Source of the DNA: Prosapia bicincta
Lineage: Eukaryota; Arthropoda; Insecta; Hemiptera; Cercopidae
Direction of reading: 5' to 3'
DNA: 64,000 nt
NCBI GenBank assembly: GCA_036971475.1
Contig: JBAIZL010000003.1
Location: 104,250,233 to 104,314,232, forward strand
Shown: positions 46,882 to 58,199 of the stretch, piece after piece
Layout of the letters: each line of letters starts with the position of its first letter
Numbering within the stretch: position 1 is the stretch's first letter
Position numbers and translations under genes: made by a program
Notes under the pieces: generated by a model
Seen by the model: only the letters and a program-made list of their open reading frames with translations
Database searches by the model: none
Told to the model about the DNA's origin: nothing

Positions 46882-48393
46882 GTGATAGAAACAGAAGGGG
46901 CTGCTCAGGGGAGATTTGTTAGTTTTCAGGAGGGGGTCGAAAACAGGGAGGAAAACATTATAGGCGAGATGGTCGTTGTAGGGGACCAGGAAAAAGGGAC
47001 TAGTTATGAATTAAGGGAAATAGAAATGGAAGGCACAGATATGCCAAACATTGAGGTAGAGGAAGCTAGGGGACTACCACTTGTACAAACTGAACAGGAA
47101 CGAAGGGGTAGTGAAAGTGGAAGTAGTAATAATGATGAGTGGATTAAGAAAATGTTCGAAAGCAACCAGAACTTATTAAAAGAAATGAGAAAGGACCTAA
47201 ATAGAAAATTAGATAAAAATAATGAGAATATAAATAGAAAATTAGATAAGATAGATGGAATGAGTGAGGATATGAGAGAATTAAAAAAAGAATTAAAGGA
47301 AAATAGAGATGAAATGAGAGAGATGAAGGAGGATTTAAAATTCATAGCAGATGAACTAAGGGAGGATAATAAGAAAATGATTGAGGAGATGAAGGAACAA
47401 ATAAAGAGGGAAAATATTTTAATGATGGACGGGATTAGAAGAGAATTAGAACAAAAAGATAAGGAATTAGAGGAAACGGTTATGAAAAATCGGGAGGAAA
47501 ATAGGGAGACATTAACGAGAGAGACAGAAGTAATTAAAATGGAGATAGGGAAAATGGGGGACAAAGTAAAGAAAAACACAGACGAGTTAGGAGAGTTAAA
47601 AGTAAAGGTGAAGGGGGAAAGAAAGATAACAGATGAGCGTTTTAGGAAAGTTGAAGATGATAGGGAGAAAATATTAGGAGAGCAGGGAAGGTTAGGAGAT
47701 AGAATAAAAAAAATCCAGAGTAATAATAGTAATAACGGTGAGAAAATAAGGGTAATTCAGGTATCGTGCGGAAAACAGGAAAAGGGTCCTAGGTTCAATG
47801 GGAGGAATGGAAAGCCTATAGAATTTATTAAAAGGCTAGAGAGGTTTTTGGTAAAAGTATTGGGCGATAGGTATATGGAGGAAGGTGAGGATGAATGGCG
47901 GAATAATATGGATGAGGCATTAGAGGCTGGGGCAGCCAGATGGTGGGAGTCGATAAGGGAGGATGTAGGAAATTATGAGGAGTGGAAGGATCGTTTTATA
48001 AGTTGGTATTGGGCAAAAGAGATCCAGGAGGGAATAAAAGACTGGATCGAATTAGAAAGATACAGAGAGGGAAGCGATTTAGCCAGGACAGATTACTTCG
48101 TGGAAAGAGTAATGCTATTAAGGAATATGGTACCTCCCCTAAGCGAAGAGGAAATAGTAAGAAAAATGAGCAGACATTTTGATGACAAAATACAAGCCGC
48201 AAAGAGGGTCCAGAACATTAGGACGGTCAGAGAAATGGAAAGACTCCTAAATGAGGAGGATATAGAAGATAGGAACAGAATCATGAGGCAAAGAGACAGA
48301 GGACCATGGGAAAGACTACCCATGAGAGTAGAACCGAGCCGATACCGAGAGCGGGCATTAGAGATAGGGAGAGCGCCACAGGGGGAGGAATAA
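46882..48393 (+). CDS. Gag protein: coiled coil plus capsid domain
   Basis: 503-codon open frame of a Ty3/gypsy-type gag. Residues about 75-290 form a very long charged coiled coil (MREMKEDLKFIADELREDNK is typical). After a linker comes the capsid domain (about 305-470) with GKPIEFIKRLERFLV, GAARWWESIREDVGNYEEW, and YFVERVMLLRNMVPPLSEEE. The C terminus is arginine-rich without a CCHC knuckle. The frame as given opens with GTG, which is not a real start. The likely initiator is the ATG at 46788, whose frame is lost in a run of ten A residues at 46831-46840. The product would form particles; enzymes must come from another element. Confidence 0.85.
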   Translation: MIETEGAAQGRFVSFQEGVENREENIIGEMVVVGDQEKGTSYELREIEMEGTDMPNIEVEEARGLPLVQTEQERRGSESGSSNNDEWIKKMFESNQNLLKEMRKDLNRKLDKNNENINRKLDKIDGMSEDMRELKKELKENRDEMREMKEDLKFIADELREDNKKMIEEMKEQIKRENILMMDGIRRELEQKDKELEETVMKNREENRETLTRETEVIKMEIGKMGDKVKKNTDELGELKVKVKGERKITDERFRKVEDDREKILGEQGRLGDRIKKIQSNNSNNGEKIRVIQVSCGKQEKGPRFNGRNGKPIEFIKRLERFLVKVLGDRYMEEGEDEWRNNMDEALEAGAARWWESIREDVGNYEEWKDRFISWYWAKEIQEGIKDWIELERYREGSDLARTDYFVERVMLLRNMVPPLSEEEIVRKMSRHFDDKIQAAKRVQNIRTVREMERLLNEEDIEDRNRIMRQRDRGPWERLPMRVEPSRYRERALEIGRAPQGEE

Positions 48394-49138
48394 TCGAACA
48401 AAGAAATAGATTTGGAAACGGATTTAGACCGACCGTTCAATTCTATAATCGGCGGATAGATGACCATATGAATAGGGGACCGGAAAGAATACAACCGCAG
48501 CCCAGGGAAGTAGGGTACAAGGGGTCACAGAGATGATCCAAGGAATGTAGGAAGCCGAAATAGGCCTAATACAGAAGTAAATAACATACAGATACAACAA
48601 AAGGAATCGACCAGTGGAAAATGTGAGGGAGACCAGGGGACCTCGGAAAACTAGAGGGCACTGGTGATATCTCCTTGCATCATGGGAACACTACAGGGGA
48701 TGATGCAAGGGAGATAAACTCAAACTAGACAAAATAAAAATATAAGGATTTGACGAAATATAACAGAGTAGTGACTAAGGGTAACAATTTAAAATATAGT
48801 AAATAACTCAATTAAAAATAGATATCAGAGATAAAATGGAATGAGTACAAGTGGGGTTCACTGCAGAGATAAAAATATGTATATTCTGGATGAGCATAAC
48901 AATATAAAAAAAGGGGGAAATATAATTTGGGAAAAAGGGAATTTTTAATAAAATAAAATATATATAAATAACGTCTAGAAATATAAGTATAAAGTAATAC
49001 AGTGATATAAAATAAATGTCTACGTGAATAAGGGTGTTATTGTGTTGATGTCGTCGATAATATGTTGAAATAAAATAAATGCCTACGTGAATAGGGAGGT
49101 ACGGGAGGTACGTGAAAGGGAGGTAAGGTGAAATACTG

Positions 49139-49140
<2 letters not shown>

Positions 49141-49194
<54 letters not shown>
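49141..49194. repeat. (AT)n tract at 3' LTR start
   Basis: AT run after a purine tract and before TGTAACA. Confidence 0.95.
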
Positions 49195-49197
<3 letters not shown>

Positions 49198-49820
49198 ACA
49201 AAGTATATAAATATAATAAAGAATTTAAAAATAAAAAATAATAGTAATATGAAATTGGGGTTAAATTTAATATAGTTGTGTTCAGATAGAGTGGATAGAT
49301 TTGTAACTGAAGTGCGGTTGAGGTTAGGTTGACGAATTATTTTAAATTAAAAAAATTTATGATGAATAGTTGGGAGGAAGCTAAGAAATATAGTAAATAC
49401 AATAATAAATATCAACCTATAAAGTTAATGAAATAATTGGAGATATTGAGAGATGGGAGATAGACAAAAGTGTTTAATTATGTGAGTTTTTAAATAACAA
49501 ACCAGTTAAGACAATTAGCTTGAAATTTTCAGCTCAGTATTTAATTATTAGAGAATTAAGATACAGTTGTATCGTAGGATTAAGTTATAAGTGGACGAAA
49601 GTGGACAGATGAATGTATAAACGACTTTTAAGTGGACAATTATTAAAGGATTAAAGACAACGTACGATAAGTTAGCCAAATGTGTTGAGGTATAACTTAC
49701 TCAATAAGAATTTGTTCAGTTAGTTATTAATGAAAATGGACAATTGAAGAATAAATGTTAATTTAAATTTAATTTAAAAAAATGTATATTTAATCAAGCT
49801 TGGATAATGTTAAAGCATGT

Positions 49821-50123
49821 ATTAAAATTTATTTAATTAACCAATGAGTTAGAAGGTATAGCCCATGCATAAATCCCCAGAGATATTAAGAGGTCTTAGA
49901 AAATAGCCTAGGTTATAAAATCTTGTAACTAAAATATTAAGAATTGAGTTTAGTATATTGTGTTAAAACTTGTTAAGTGTTTTTGTTCTGTTTATTGTGT
50001 AAATTAAAAAATTGTTAAAATTAAAAGAATTTAAATTATTCCTGAGTTTTTGTTTTTAAAATTTAATAGAAATTAAATTATTCATTCAATCAATAATAAT
50101 TCTTCTTTATAAAAAATATTATA
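49821..50123 (+). repeat. LTR block, 3' copy (R-U5-like part)
   Basis: Counterpart of 46236-46537 with few substitutions. It ends ATATTATA before flanking GTATATAAC. Confidence 0.92.
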
Positions 50124-50699
50124 GTATATAACATACAAACATATTTTTATTAATTGTAATTATAAAATAAAAATGACCAAAATAAACTTTTTCTCTGTTG
50201 ATTTAAGTGGGAACTGATTAAAAAAAATTTTTTTTACTTGTTTTATAATGTGACACCAATAGGGTCAAACATAACTAGGAAAAGTTTGAACTATATTCAG
50301 TTCTAAACCATTATAAAATCCTAGGGAACTAGGTTTTACCAATTATTAAACATTAACTTTAATTTTAGAATATAAACATAATTAGAAAACTAAATTAGAC
50401 TTTCTGAAAAAAGTGGTACAGGGTTGTTTTACTTGAGGTAAGTTATGCAGCCTACGGTAGCTGAGATCAAACTGAACAAAATGAACCAAGTCTGGAACCC
50501 TTTCTCTGAATGTTTTTATCAAAAACATTATAGTAGAATTGAGATTTTTTATGGTAATAGTTATTAACTTTGTATACATATAGCTGAATAAAACATTTTA
50601 TATTTTTAGACTTACTTACTTAGAAAAGGACTTTGTTATTTTAAATAAAACTGTGAAATGGAAGCAAATAAACTATAGCCTGCTCTAACATAAATAAAT

Positions 50700-50890
50700 G
50701 AAACCTCTATGCTACAAATAACTTTTTCCTTTATTTAAAACCTTATGTACATTTCGATTGCATAGCAATCATAGAGGTATTTTTATTGTAAATTGCCTCT
50801 GAGGATGATTGCTATGCAATCGAAATATACATAAGGTTTTAAATAAAGAAAAAAAAAGTCAGTTGTGGTTTAGAGGTTTCATTTATTTAT
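50700..50890. repeat. Head-to-head pair of family A Penelope ends
   Basis: Inverted repeat with arms of about 80 bp around a short AT-rich centre near 50785. Both arms share AACCTCTA, ACCTTATGTACATTT-type sequence and the hammerhead region with the family A termini at 9.6 and 62.9 kb. The left arm (minus) has lost four bases of the ribozyme core (CCTC on the + strand). The right arm (plus) has an intact core. Confidence 0.88.
50795..50837 (+). ncRNA. Hammerhead ribozyme (family A), core intact
   Basis: Core CTGAGGA at 50799-50805, helix II GATTGC (50807-50812) with GCAATC (50816-50821), GAAA at 50822-50825, a very short helix III (ATATACAT) and predicted cleavage after A50833. Helix I is GCCT/AGGT, including a G-U pair. 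The palindrome of helix III is broken by one change relative to ATGTACAT. It lies on the sense strand of the host gene within the intron between 42266 and 52028. Confidence 0.75.
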
Positions 50891-51400
50891 GTTAAACGTT
50901 ACGCCACAGTTGTTTTATACAGTTATATAGCCTGCTCTGTTTAGCAGTAAATAGACAGGGTGATTTTATTCATTGTCTTTACTCCTCACCACTCATATAT
51001 TTGATAACTTCCCACCTATGAGACGAGGAGATGAAGAAAAATGCAACATTTTAGTTGGGTTTTAAATCCAACAAATTAAGACTGTGTATCATATTTTAAT
51101 TTATAAGTTTTACTCATAGATTCACTATTATAAAAAATGTGAACCACGGCATACAACCTTAATGCAAGCAACTTATCTAGACTGGATCCTCTGCCCAATA
51201 TCCTGGGTATGTTTCTGATCTGCTAAGTCCTAGCTTAACTCAAGACTGCCACAGTCAACATATAAATAAGTTAAGCCTGATAACTAATATTAAATAAGTA
51301 GTTTGTAACTTAATAGTCTACAATAGAGAAAGTATTGTAGTCTCTCTGCAGTATAATTTTTCCATAACTTATTTAAAATTATATTCGATTAAATTGTATG

Positions 51401-51825
51401 GTATAGGATGGTGTTGAAATAGTACTCCTTCCTTAGTATAAATTTGCTATTAATTAATTGAAACTCTATTGAATTGACTGGTATGGTATAGGATGGTGTT
51501 GAAATAGTACTCCTTCCTTAGTATAAATTTGCTGTTAATTAATTGAAACTCTATTGAATTGACTGGTATGGTATAGGATGGTGTTGAGATAGTACTCCTT
51601 CCTTAGTATAAATTTGCTATTAATTAATTGAAACTCTATTGAATTGACTGGTATGGTATAGGATGGTGTTGAAATAGTACTCCTTCCTTAGTATAAATTT
51701 GCTGTTAATTAATTGAAACTCTATTGAATTGACTGGTATGGTATAGGATGGTGTTGAGATTGTACTCCTTCCTCAATACAATTTTGCTGTTAATTTATTG
51801 AAATATATTCAGATTAACTGGGATA
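51401..51825. repeat. 85-bp tandem repeat, five units
   Basis: Units start at 51401, 51486, 51571, 51656 and 51741 (GTATAGGATGGTGTTGA). Spacing is exactly 85 bp, with very few changes until the last, more diverged unit. It ends about 200 bp upstream of the exon at 52029. Confidence 0.97.
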
Positions 51826-52028
51826 TAATAGTGAAACAAGTGAGATTTCGTATTGAGTATAATTGTATTTAATTTTGGAACCACTTTGTTTTAAGAATTA
51901 GAAACAAAATCCAGTTTTGCGAAGCATAAAAGTAATAATCTAATTAGTTTCTAGTTGATAAAAAATTTGAGATAAGATAAAATAATTATCTTGTTGGGGA
52001 TAGTAATAACCTGTTTTAATTTTTCTAG

Positions 52029-52226
52029 ATAAAATTAATGACAGAAGGTGAAGGAGATGTTGGTGCAGGCAAGAAAATCCAAATATGTGTAAAACTCTTA
52101 GACAAAGGATCTATGGTATTGCGTGCCCTAGGGTGTTGGAGCTATACTTCAGACCTTGGATCGCAAGTTGTCTTCACCTTACCTGTCCTTATGAAACCTC
52201 AAGATGTTCAAATGATCATGCTCGTT
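52029..52226 (+). CDS. CD109/alpha-2-macroglobulin-like gene, internal exon (MG4)
   Basis: 198-nt exon of 66 codons, phase 0 on both sides, between TTCTAG and GTT|GTAAGT. It continues MG4 from the previous exon (PYKGT|IKLMTEGEG), with KKIQICVKLLDKG and FTLPVLMKPQDVQMIMLV. The last part corresponds to the CD109 segment ...F.IP......L.L.A. No anomaly. Confidence 0.88.
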
Positions 52227-55200
52227 GTAAGTTTTACAATTGGGTTATTAATATTTCTCACCAAATCATAAATATGATATTAAATGCTATATTTCTTCTG
52301 GATGTAACATTTTTACCGTAAACAATACACAACTTATGATGAATTCTAGACTTTTTCTTACTTTTTGCTGTCAAAAAGAAATAATACACAGACTGGCTGA
52401 AGGACATAGTGGCAGGAGGCTGACTGCCTAATGGATCTACACATGCACTTAGGAATATTACAGTACAGCCTCTGCACGCAGATGCAAATTACTATAACTT
52501 TTCCCGCCTACCACACAGATTAGAAATAAGACTGTAACTTCCTTTTAAACTCACTTGTAATTTGAAATAAAATAGCAAAACAATGGGAAAAGTACCCATG
52601 CAGCAGGTATAAAGAGTAACATCCTATAATGTTTGTCAACTCTTATATTTTTCTTTGTTCAATCTAATGTATTAACATGGATTAAACAAGAAATGTATAA
52701 GTCATATATGCTCACTCCACTGTGTTTAAAGAACAAATGTGTACAAAATAAGTTATGAATGAGGAATTATAGGGTTGAAAGTCAAGTTGAAACTTAGGGG
52801 GAAACAGAAGTTATAACTTAATTATCTACACAGTGTTAGCCCAGATAATTTGTTTTGTGAAAAGTTACAAACAGAAGAAGGCTATTAAAACATTTGATTG
52901 TAGACATATACAAAATTATGAAAATAAAGTACATGGGAATAATAAGTAGAATGTAGTAATTTACTTTGAAAGAGGAATGTTTACATTAAGAGTTTAAACA
53001 ATTCTTATATTGAGAGAGATGGTAACTGGAAATTGAAAACTTTACATAAAAGGGACCTGTATATAATACAGAAACTGTATAAAATGTCTCTTCTTACCAT
53101 ACAATGTTATTGCTATTAAGTTTTTTAGGTATAAAATATTCAGTCAGTTTGTGCATTATCATCTATGAAGTATAACGAAAGAAAGGAATATAACAGATAA
53201 AATTAATGTAAACCCATAATCTGTGAATTCAAATCTGTGTGCAAAGTGTCATGCCTAAAATAGATGTACTAAATGTTAGAGGCGTTGGTAGGTCTCTACC
53301 CTTTACATTTTTTATAGAATGAAAGGCAGAAAAGGAAAGTTGGAAAATAAATATAGAACTAAATTAGAAAAATAATTATTCATTATAATGCTCAGGGTAA
53401 GTAAAAATAGGACTTTGTAACACCATTTTTAGATATATTCTTAAGGAAGTTAGATATTTAATATTGCAGTTATCTGTTACATAATTAGTTAGTTGACCTG
53501 CAAAGTCAAGAATTAAATTGAATTTAAGAATGGGGCATTCAATAAATTTCAAATTTAAATAAATCGAGTTTTAATACAAATTAGACAAAAATACAAAGAA
53601 AATACATTTGAAATGTTTACTCTGTTTTTATATCTGACTTTACATCCTTTAACCATGTCATGAATTTATGCAAACATTGTATTATTTTAGAATTTATGGC
53701 ATTGGCATATGATATCCACAAAGAGATTGCTTCTATTAAAATAAAATACATTTCAATTTAATTTTATCCAACAGTTAATAAATTGATATTGCATCTTACT
53801 AATTAATATCTATAACTATAATTAATTACTATAACTTTCCGCATTTTTAAAATATAAAAACTTGTACTATTTTTCCGTGACCAGTTAAATTTGAAAGTTA
53901 AATTTTGATTTCACCTCACTTTACATTAAATTTAGAACTTATCTGAAACGGGAATTTTTGTTGTACAACATGGTTCCTGGATCAGATCTCGCCATAATAC
54001 ATTTTGGATTCGAATTGGCTGGCAACCTCGCCTGGTGTTGAATATTTAATGTAGAAACACATATCTCAACCAGTATTGCTATACACTGAATTATATATCG
54101 AAATCCTGTTGCTGTTCATGACGAGCTGGTTGTTAATTCTTATTACACGTTTGCTATCACTTTCGACCAGACGTTTTGTTAACTTGTTGTAAAAGTTGTT
54201 AAATTGTTAACTTACACTTGGAGGAAATGTTTTTGTCTTACGACTTCTTCAGCCTCGTATTTTTGCCGCTAGGAATGCTGTAGTTGTGTTTCCTTGGTAC
54301 CAATATTTTGAAAGTTAGAAGTGATGTGATCCATATAAAGAGGAAGTCTGTAGCTTTGAAGGCAATGGGAAACTCCTCTGATATTTCTTAAAGAACTTGA
54401 AGAAACATTAGAATTGGAATAAATATTACTGAAATAAGATTTAAGGAATAAGTAGATTCAGCTGGCAGAGGACATGAACCATTCTCTCTTAAACTCAAAA
54501 CATTCTTAATTAATAGAGAGAAAAACAGAGAAATCAGTAGTTATCTGCATATAAAATCTCTGTATACTGAAAATAACCATTACTCTTATTCACTTGTTTT
54601 TATTTTTACATAAACTTATAAGAGATAGTTTCAGGAAAAAAAACTTTTTTGTGAATTTCTATTAAAAGTGGTTTTGAGAATATAGCCTGAGATATGACCT
54701 CATCAAATAAGATAAAACATCTATGAAAATTTTGAATCTAGGTAACAATTTAAAAGTATTGCCCTCAAGGTTATTAGTGTTAACAGTAGGAAAGACCAAT
54801 AGTCGATAGTGCGTGACTATCAAATGTAAAAGTCGCGTGATAAAAGACAAAGTTTCGATTAAAAGTACTGAACTGACCTAACCAAGAAATAGACATCACC
54901 AGACTGGAAGCTCTCTTTCTCTCTTTACTCGGCTGCTCTCTTTCCCTCTGTAACAATTTTCAGATTGACAATAGAAAGTAAAACAGTACATCTCTCTTCT
55001 CTTCATGTTCATTTAATTACAAAGATTTGGGAGACGTATAAATAATATGTTATTCATTCTCTCTCTTAATATGGTACAAGTACTTCTCCTTAATCCTTAA
55101 TCTTTCTAAGTTGTAATATTTTATTTAATGTAGAAGGATTTGTATAAATTAAATAATCCTCATAAAGTTGGGTACCCATATGTAGTTGCCTCTGCATTAA

Positions 55201-55389
55201 AATTGTATTATTATTCCTGCATCACCTGAAAAGTAAATCATTGGACATTGAAAATGGGCAATTATTATTCATAGCTAACAATGAGTTGAAAATTCTTTTG
55301 TTAACATGAACAAGTACAGCTAACTTATTGAACATTTTAGAATAATTCTAAAAGTTTGGTGTAGAATAACAAAGCAATAGATGTTTAAA
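52227..55389. other. Intronic DNA without recognised features
   Basis: About 3.2 kb of AT-rich sequence. Includes pyrimidine-rich patches near 54900-55070 but no exon, terminal repeat or protein motif that I can support. Confidence 0.45.
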
Positions 55390-57250
55390 AAAATACTAAA
55401 CACTTGTAAATATTTACAAACTTGCCTATAGTAGCACTTACTTATTTTGTTGAGGACAGCCGTTTCGGGAGACGTGTCCCATTGTCAACTCAGACCGTAA
55501 CTGATCTCAAGGTTTACGTAGGTTAGGGTATTAGGGTAGGGGTGGGATATTATGGTGGTGTGGGTGTATTTTGTGAGTATTAGGAGTTATGATGTCAAAA
55601 AGAGTGAGTGAGTGAGTTATAATGTAATTGTGTATTGAGTATGTGTGTAGGGTGTAGTTTGAAGTGTCTGTATATTTCGTATTGTTCGGTTGGTAGCGTT
55701 CATTATTTCTGTGTGGTTTATGAAGAATTTGTAGGTTAGATGTTATGTCTATGTAGTCATGTTTTGTGGAGTTGAGATGATCGGTGAAGTTTGATTGGTA
55801 GTTATTGTTTGTTAGTGCTTTTATATGTTCTTGGTAACGTGTGTAGGACTTCCCTGTCTGGCCTATGTAAGAACTGCAAGTTCGTTTGTAAACTCCAGTG
55901 GCATTGTAAATGTCGTCGATTTTGTTGTTAGGTTTAAATTGTTTATTGAGAGTGTGTGTGGAGTAGGCTATTTTGTAGTTGTATTTTGTAGTTGTGTAGT
56001 GTGTTGGTTAGATTGTGGGTATTGGATGATGTGTATGGTATTGATAAGTATTGTATGGGATTGTCATGTTGTGTGTTTGTATTTGGGTTATTAGGTTTAT
56101 TTTTTAGGCGGTTGTATAATTTGTCAATCACTGTTGTGTTGTATCTGTTGGTTTATGCTATATATTTTATGGTGTTAAACTCCTGGTAGTGTTCCTTTAT
56201 TGTCTAACGGTGTTTTAAGCAGGTGATATATCATGGTGTTGTAAGCGGCTAGTTTATGTTTGTGTGGGTGGTTTGAGGAGCTACGAATAGTCGTATTGGT
56301 ACTAGTGGGTTTTCGGAATACGTTGAATTTATGTGTTTGTCTGTACGTTTAATTGTTAGGTCTAGGAAGTTGAGAGAGTTTTGTTGTTCTGTTTCAATGG
56401 TGTATGTTAGTTTTTAGTGTATGGAATTAAGGTGTTTTAAAAATATATGTGCTCGGCGTGTGTTACCTTTATATAATGTTATGATGTCGTCGACATATCT
56501 GTACCAGTAAATTATGTTATCTGAGTATTTATTGTTGTGTAAAATGTGATTTTATTCAATATGGGGCATGAATATTTCTGCTGAGATGCTAGCTATGGGG
56601 GAACCCATGGGTAGACCATCTTTTTGGTTGTAGAATGTGTTATTGTAGGTGAAGTAATTTTGAGATGTGATTAATTTTGTAAAGTGGATGATTTTGTCAA
56701 TGTGTGTAAGTGGTGTATTTGTGTCCATAAGCTTGTTTTTGAGGATGTTGATGGTTTCTGGAATGTGGATGTTGGTATATAGATTTGATATATTGAAAGA
56801 GACTAAAGTGGAATTGTATGGGATATTTACATTTTTTATTTTGTCTTTTAGATTTAGGCTATTTTTTTATCTATAATGATTATTAAAATTTATATGGTTT
56901 CGGATAGTTTTGTCAAGGAATTTGGCTAGAAGATGAGAAGGGGCACTTGTGTGGTTGATTAGTGGACGTATTGGGATGTCTGTTTTGTGAAGTTTGGGCA
57001 GGGCGTTTAGTTTAAAGGCTATTGGTTTTATTTGTTTTAGGTGCTTTTTGGTGTAGTGTGGGATTATAAATTTTGTTTTGTTGATTGCTTCTTTGATTTG
57101 AACATTGTATTTTGTTGTTGGGTCTTCTTTTAGTGTAGTGATGTTGTTCTTTTGTATGAAGTTGTGTACTTTTTTGTTGAGGTCGTTATTGTCAATAATT
57201 ACCGTTATGTTGCCTTTGTCAGCTTTCGTTATGGTTAAATTTTGTTTTAG
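55390..57250 (-). pseudogene. Penelope-like element, family B: RT plus GIY-YIG, near complete
   Basis: The minus strand from 57250 reads NLTITKADKG, LPKLHKTDIPIRPLINHTSA, FYNQKDGLPMGSPIASISAE, WYRYVDDIITLY and FLDLTIKRTDKH, all RT motifs in order. Then come the linker, GVYKRTCSSYIGQTGKSYT (GIY-YIG endonuclease near 55890-55830), and the C-terminal tail. It ends in the family B terminus with the hammerhead-like fold (55451-55492). A handful of stops and frame changes make it non-functional, but it is the most complete Penelope protein in the window. The N terminus is cut at 57250, where an inverted partner begins. Confidence 0.9.
55451..55492 (-). ncRNA. Hammerhead-like fold (family B), core UUGACAA
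   Basis: Minus strand: helix I TGAG/CTCA, core TTGACAA (55488-55482), extra T, helix II GGGA/TCCC, GAA, helix III ACGGCTGT (one G-U pair) and C17. The same two core changes (positions 3 and 8) occur as in the copies at 11214-11255 and 11922-11963. Confidence 0.62.
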
Positions 57251-57264
57251 ATGGATTAGGCTAC

Positions 57265-57835
57265 AACACTCTCAATAAACAATTTAAACCCAACAACAAA
57301 ATCGACGACATTTCCAACGCCACCGGAGTTTACAAACTAACTTACAGTTCATGCCCCAGTTTTTACATAGGCCAGACAGGGAGATCCTTCTACACATATT
57401 ACCAAGAACATATAAAAGCATTAACAAACAATAACTACCAATCAAACTTTGCCCATCATCTCAACTCCACAAAACATGACTACATAGACATAACATCTAA
57501 CATACAAATTCTTCATAAACAACACAGAAATAACCAACGCTACACAACCGAACAATATGAAATATACAGACACTTCAAACTACACCCTACACACATACTC
57601 AATACACAATTACTTTACAACTCACACACTCGTTTTGACATCATAACTCCTAATACTCACAAAATACACCCATACCACCATAATATCCCACCCCACCCTA
57701 ATACCCTAACCTACATAAACCTTGAGATCAGTTACGGTCTGAGTTGTCCTCAACAAAATAAGTAAGTGCTATTATAGGCAAGTTCGTAAATATTTACAAG
57801 TGTTTAGTGAAAACTAGTAGCTCACGTGAAGATAG
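57265..57835 (+). pseudogene. Penelope-like element, family B: endonuclease and 3' end, plus strand
   Basis: The + strand reads LNKQFKPNNKIDDISNATGV, YKLTYSSCPSFYIGQTGRS, HHLNSTKHDYIDITSN and the tail to HNIPPHPNT, a GIY-YIG endonuclease better preserved than its inverted partner at 55.5-55.96 kb. The terminus lacks 29 bases of the hammerhead fold: GAGTTG joins directly to TCCTCAAC near 57750. Confidence 0.86.
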
Positions 57836-57959
57836 AATCAACAAATATTAAAAAAATAATATAATTTTGGCATGGAAATACATTTAAAAAGAAAATGTAT
57901 TTAGTTTAAAATGTATATCATACCTACAGAACTATTGTTAGAAAAAATAACGAAAATAA

Positions 57960-58140
57960 AAATAAACTTATTTTAAAAATACTTAACTAAATGAATACGT
58001 AATTGCTTACTTGCTGACGTGTTTCAAAACATTCGTTCCTTTTACGAAGTTAACCCTCTACTCAGAGTATTACTTAGTTAAGTATTTTTAAAATTAGTTT
58101 AATCAGTGAATTCAAGATGATTACATCAAGCAACTTCAAA
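57960..58140. repeat. Folded-back family D Penelope end
   Basis: Contains, on the minus strand, the family D terminal fold (58012-58055; GAAACACGTC, core region TCGTAAA). After an inverted switch near 58070 it contains the extreme end on the + strand (TCAGTGAATTCAAGATGATT). Inverted copies of AATACTTAACTAA flank it. No coding sequence. Confidence 0.72.
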
Positions 58141-58199
58141 ATAAAAATGTTTTAGGATAACAAAAATGGTACTAATTGTTACAAGGTTAACATTTTATG

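Larger units (their letters stand above)
45004..50123 (+). mobile_element. Gag-only LTR retrotransposon (TR-GAG type), plus strand
   Basis: Order: 5' LTR ending in the block 46236-46537, a primer-binding site (from 46540), gag (46882-48393), a polypurine tract (about 49113-49132), and a 3' LTR ending 50123. Both LTR starts can be placed at TGT(G/C) before an (AT)n run (45009-45055 and 49141-49194) followed by TGTAACA. There is no protease, RT or integrase: about 750 bp without motifs separates gag from the purine tract. The LTR ends near the primer-binding site are about 97% alike, but the upstream LTR parts differ (see findings), so the outer limit at 45004 is tentative. Confidence 0.7.

Noticed and set aside
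47004..47579. 191-codon minus-strand ORF rich in Ser, Leu and Phe
   Set aside because: Antisense shadow of the gag coiled coil; the sense frame has the capsid motifs.
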